Assembly (NCBI GenBank): GCA_964574335.1
Contig: CAZNNH010000159.1
Coordinates: 1-14,832, forward strand
DNA: 14,832 nucleotides
Direction: 5' to 3'
Source of the DNA: CAZNNH01 sp964574335
GTDB lineage: Bacteria; Acidobacteriota; Vicinamibacteria; Fen-336
Part shown: in pieces, positions 14,451 through 14,832 of the stretch
How the letters are laid out: the number at the start of each line of letters is the position of its first letter
Numbering within the stretch: the first letter of the stretch is position 1
Position numbers and translations under genes: made by a program
Notes under the pieces: generated by a model
Database searches by the model: none
What the model saw: only the letters and a program-made list of their open reading frames with translations
Told to the model about the DNA's origin: nothing

Positions 14451-14832
14451 GTGCGAACCCTCGTGACCTTCGAGAGTTCAGCGTTCAACACAACCGAGCC
14501 CAAGGACTACTTCATCAACCCTGGGTGCTTCGGCGATGATGTGGCGAGATGGCTGATCCGGGCCCTCCGCAATGCGGGCCTGACGACTGATGATGAGCCC
14601 GGGCAGGAGGACTTCGGCTGGTACTTCGACTTCGCCGTGCCCGAAGGGAAGCATTGTGTGGTTCTGAGCTTTCGCCCAGAGGATCCTGAGCCCGACGGGT
14701 GCTGGATCGCTGGGCTGGAGCGTAGCCGCGGGCTGTTGGGTTCGCTGTTCGGTCGGCGCCAACGTGGGATCGCGAGATCGGCGGTAGCGGCCGTACATCT
14801 GGCACTGCAGGCTTCCGAGATTCGCAACGTCT
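14451..14832 (+). CDS. Conserved hypothetical protein, C-terminus missing (partial)
   Basis: The frame is open from GTG 14451 to the right edge, 127 codons. GGGAGGTGA three bases upstream fixes the start. The protein is soluble, with no signal or membrane helix. Conserved-looking blocks are ESSAFNTTEPKDYFINPGCF, GDDVARWLIRALRNAGL, DDEPGQEDFGWYFDF, HCVVLSFRP and the tail segment LERSRGLLGSLFGRRQRGI. From memory this layout recurs in a small uncharacterised family of about 130-140 residues, so only a few residues should be missing. The DxEPGQEDFGWY block is rich in acidic and aromatic residues and may be the working site. No function is known to me. Codon use differs from the neighbours: 33 of 127 codons end in A or T, against 3 of the first 60 in the dehydrogenase gene, a sign of possible transfer. 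Confidence 0.75.
   Translation, partial: MRTLVTFESSAFNTTEPKDYFINPGCFGDDVARWLIRALRNAGLTTDDEPGQEDFGWYFDFAVPEGKHCVVLSFRPEDPEPDGCWIAGLERSRGLLGSLFGRRQRGIARSAVAAVHLALQASEIRNV

Overview
The window is about 70% G+C by eye, densely coded, and has strongly G/C-ending codons in almost every gene. It looks chromosomal. The mix of a CadC-type winged-helix regulator fused to a TolB-like propeller, a DUF3187 protein, a POTRA-less Omp85-like barrel and a CPBP-type membrane protease fits a high-GC diderm. Acidobacteriota (for example Thermoanaerobaculia or Vicinamibacteria-like lineages) is my best guess, but Myxococcota or Gemmatimonadota cannot be excluded without a search. I see no rRNA, tRNA, CRISPR array, insertion sequence or phage gene.

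Layout. Positions 1-809 hold a leftward two-gene unit: a 118-residue protein of unknown function, then a membrane-anchored TPR-like protein cut by the window edge. Positions 977-6448 run rightward: an exported metallo-beta-lactamase-fold hydrolase, a zinc-independent quinone oxidoreductase, an Omp85-like outer-membrane barrel and a membrane-bound one-component regulator. A leftward CPBP-family membrane protease (6471-7196) is divergent from a DUF3187 protein (7277-8341). That gene shares its last four bases with a convergent M23 peptidase gene, which lies 13 bp behind an ABC exporter gene, so the two probably form one leftward operon (11548 to 8338). Rightward again come a metallophosphoesterase and a 3-hydroxyisobutyrate-dehydrogenase-type enzyme. 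These meet a leftward inositol-monophosphatase/HisN-type phosphatase across a GC-only hairpin. After a 335-bp noncoding stretch with a good sigma70-like promoter, a small conserved hypothetical gene with clearly different codon use runs off the right edge.

How the genes relate. No single pathway is evident. The theme is the cell envelope: nine of the thirteen proteins appear exported, membrane-anchored or outer-membrane. The clearest functional pairing is ABC exporter plus anchored M23 peptidase. The rest are ordinary metabolic or hydrolytic enzymes. I did not find a convincing new multi-gene system. The best leads are the atypical right-edge gene, the ABC-M23 pair, the POTRA-less barrel next to the sensor-regulator, and the variant CPBP active site.
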